Source of the DNA: Spongiicolonus versatilis | GTDB taxonomy: Bacteria; Pseudomonadota; Gammaproteobacteria; Arenicellales; Spongiicolonaceae | Direction: 5' to 3' | Length of the DNA: 5,322 bases | Assembly (NCBI GenBank): GCA_028286165.1 | Contig: JAPYMU010000096.1 | Location: forward strand, 1 to 5,322 | Shown: positions 4,511-5,322 of the stretch, piece by piece | How positions within the stretch are numbered: position 1 is the stretch's first letter | Layout: each line of letters starts with the position of its first letter | Notes under the pieces: model-generated | The model's database searches: none | What the model was told of the DNA's origin: nothing | Seen by the model: only the letters and a program-made list of their open reading frames with translations | Translations under genes and position numbers: made by a program

Positions 4511-5228
4511 ATGGACGTCATCTCGCTTGCGGCGGTGAGCAAGTCTTATCCGTCGGCCGGCGCGCGGCTGCAAGTGTTGCGCGCCGTTGACCTGGACATC
4601 GCGGCGGGAGAATTCAGCGTCGTGGCCGGCCCGTCGGGCAGCGGCAAGAGCACGCTGCTCAATTTGATTGGCGCGCTCGACCGCCCGGATGCCGGCACGG
4701 TGCGCATCGATGGCGGCGACCTGGCCGGCTGCAGCGACCGCGAACTGGCGCATATGCGCAACCGGAAAATCGGCTTCGTGTTTCAGTTTTTTCACCTCAT
4801 CCCGGTGCTGACCGCGGTGGAAAATGTGGCGTGGCCGCTGGCGCTGGCCGGCGCGAGCGCATGGCGCGCGCCGCGGACCTGCTGGGCCAGGTCGGGCTGG
4901 CCGGCCACATGAAATGCACCCCGCGCCAACTTTCCGGCGGGCAGCGCCATCGCCCGCGCGCTGGCTTGCAAGCCGCGCATCCTCATCGCCGATGAGCCGA
5001 CCGGCAACCTCGACCGCCGCACCGCGGTGGAAATCATGGATTTGTTTGCGGACTTGAACCGGCGGCGCCAGGTCACTTTCGTGCTGTCCACGCATGACCC
5101 CGGTGGTGGCGGCGTACGCCACGCGCCGCCTGTGGCTGGCCGACGGGGCTGCACCGGAGCGTTTGAAATGGGAAAAGGTGTTTTCGTCTAAAGCCCTGTG
5201 TTCATGCGGGCTTAGTGCGATCCGCTAA
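4511..5228 (+). pseudogene. LolD/MacB-type ABC transporter ATPase with three frame changes
   Basis: The ATG at 4511 follows a GGGAAGA Shine-Dalgarno (4497-4503). The first frame gives 133 residues with Walker A GPSGSGKST (40-48), Q-loop FQFFHLIPVLTAVENV (91-106) and a false end at 4912. The remaining motifs continue in other frames: LSGGQ at 4930-4944, ILIADEPTGNLD at 4979-5014 and the H-loop STHD around 5093. The frame changes are a net loss of one base near 4845-4860, an apparent 11-base loss after CAGCGC at about 4947 (the usual RQRVA is gone), and one extra C in the CCCC run at 5098-5101. Reading on in the last frame, YATRRLWLADG leads to TAA at 5226-5228. The FQFFHLIP and PTGNLD motifs place it with lipoprotein- or macrolide-type exporters that work with an FtsX-like permease, but none follows. 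The native C terminus may have ended before about 5190. Confidence 0.85.
5191..5213. terminator. Inverted repeat AAGCCC-N11-GGGCTT, possible weak terminator or element end
   Basis: Perfect 6-bp arms (5191-5196 and 5208-5213) surround an 11-base loop. On the reverse strand it lies 15 bases after the TAA of the right-edge gene and is followed by TTTA, so it could end that transcript, although the T tract is poor. It also marks the border between GC-rich host sequence and AT-rich sequence, so it may be part of an insertion element end. Confidence 0.4.
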
Positions 5229-5322
5229 TTATCCGAATTTACATTTGAGATGGGAATTTTCTGGCCAATTATTGATGAAAAACTGCTCTTTAATTACCCC
5301 AAAACTATCAGGAAAAATACGG
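5229..5322 (-). CDS. C-terminal end of an AT-rich reverse-strand gene (5' end outside window)
   Basis: The reverse strand is open from the window edge to TAA at 5231-5229 and encodes RIFPDSFGVIKEQFF followed by INNWPENSHLKCKFG. The segment is about 33% GC, against a GC-rich background, and the other two reverse frames have several stops. That suggests the tail of a gene of different origin, such as an insertion sequence transposase or another acquired gene, now beside the broken ABC ATPase. Thirty residues are too few to name a family, and a non-coding AT-rich stretch open by chance is possible. Confidence 0.35.
   Translation of the reverse strand, partial: RIFPDSFGVIKEQFFINNWPENSHLKCKFG

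Noticed and set aside
4385..5122. 245-codon reverse-strand open frame opposite the ABC ATPase
   Set aside because: The + strand carries Walker A, LSGGQ and Walker B motifs here. The reverse translation is R/A/H-rich with no domain and is open only because of base composition.
1..5322. CRISPR array, tRNA or rRNA genes
   Set aside because: No regularly spaced repeats, no cloverleaf with the conserved TTCGA arm and no rRNA-like segment were seen on either strand.

Overview
This is a GC-rich bacterial window, probably from a Pseudomonadota (proteobacterium). MobA and MobB both closely resemble the enterobacterial proteins as I remember them, and the start codons are a mix of ATG and GTG. I cannot name a genus. 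The sequence falls into four parts: an intact metal-cofactor operon, a short lower-GC island of small reverse-strand genes, a decayed three-gene remnant, and an AT-rich foreign-looking edge.

Region 1 (1-3016, + strand) is a tight five-gene operon: the 3' part of tupA, then tupB, tupC, mobA and mobB. Every junction overlaps (ATGA, GTGA, GTGA and an 8-base GTGGCTGA), and three of the four visible starts are GTG. TupA binds tungstate (or molybdate) in the periplasm, TupB is the membrane channel and TupC the ATPase. MobA attaches GMP to the pterin cofactor and MobB is its GTP-binding partner. The operon therefore joins oxyanion uptake to the last step of making a Mo/W-bis-MGD cofactor, probably for formate dehydrogenase- or DMSO reductase-type enzymes.

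Region 2 (3017-3905) starts with a 149-base intergenic stretch. It holds an 8-bp dyad, a plausible promoter, the strongest Shine-Dalgarno in the window, a 10-codon ORF and a hairpin with a T-rich tail. Next come three small, closely packed reverse-strand ORFs (65, 64 and 75 aa) that I do not recognise, preceded on that strand by what looks like the C-terminal tail of a fourth gene. A 6-bp direct repeat (TGAGGC) lies near both edges of this block, which may be an insertion.

Region 3 (about 3900-5228, + strand) is a broken operon: a DUF2141 protein without its N terminus or C terminus, joined out of frame to a TPR-type protein without its N terminus, then a LolD/MacB-type ABC ATPase with three frame changes. 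The permease that usually accompanies such an ATPase is absent.

Region 4 (5190-5322) has a small inverted repeat and then about 33% GC sequence. An open reverse-strand frame enters from beyond the right edge, probably the end of an acquired gene or insertion sequence. The contrast between the intact left half and the eroded right half suggests a genome undergoing gene loss and insertion.
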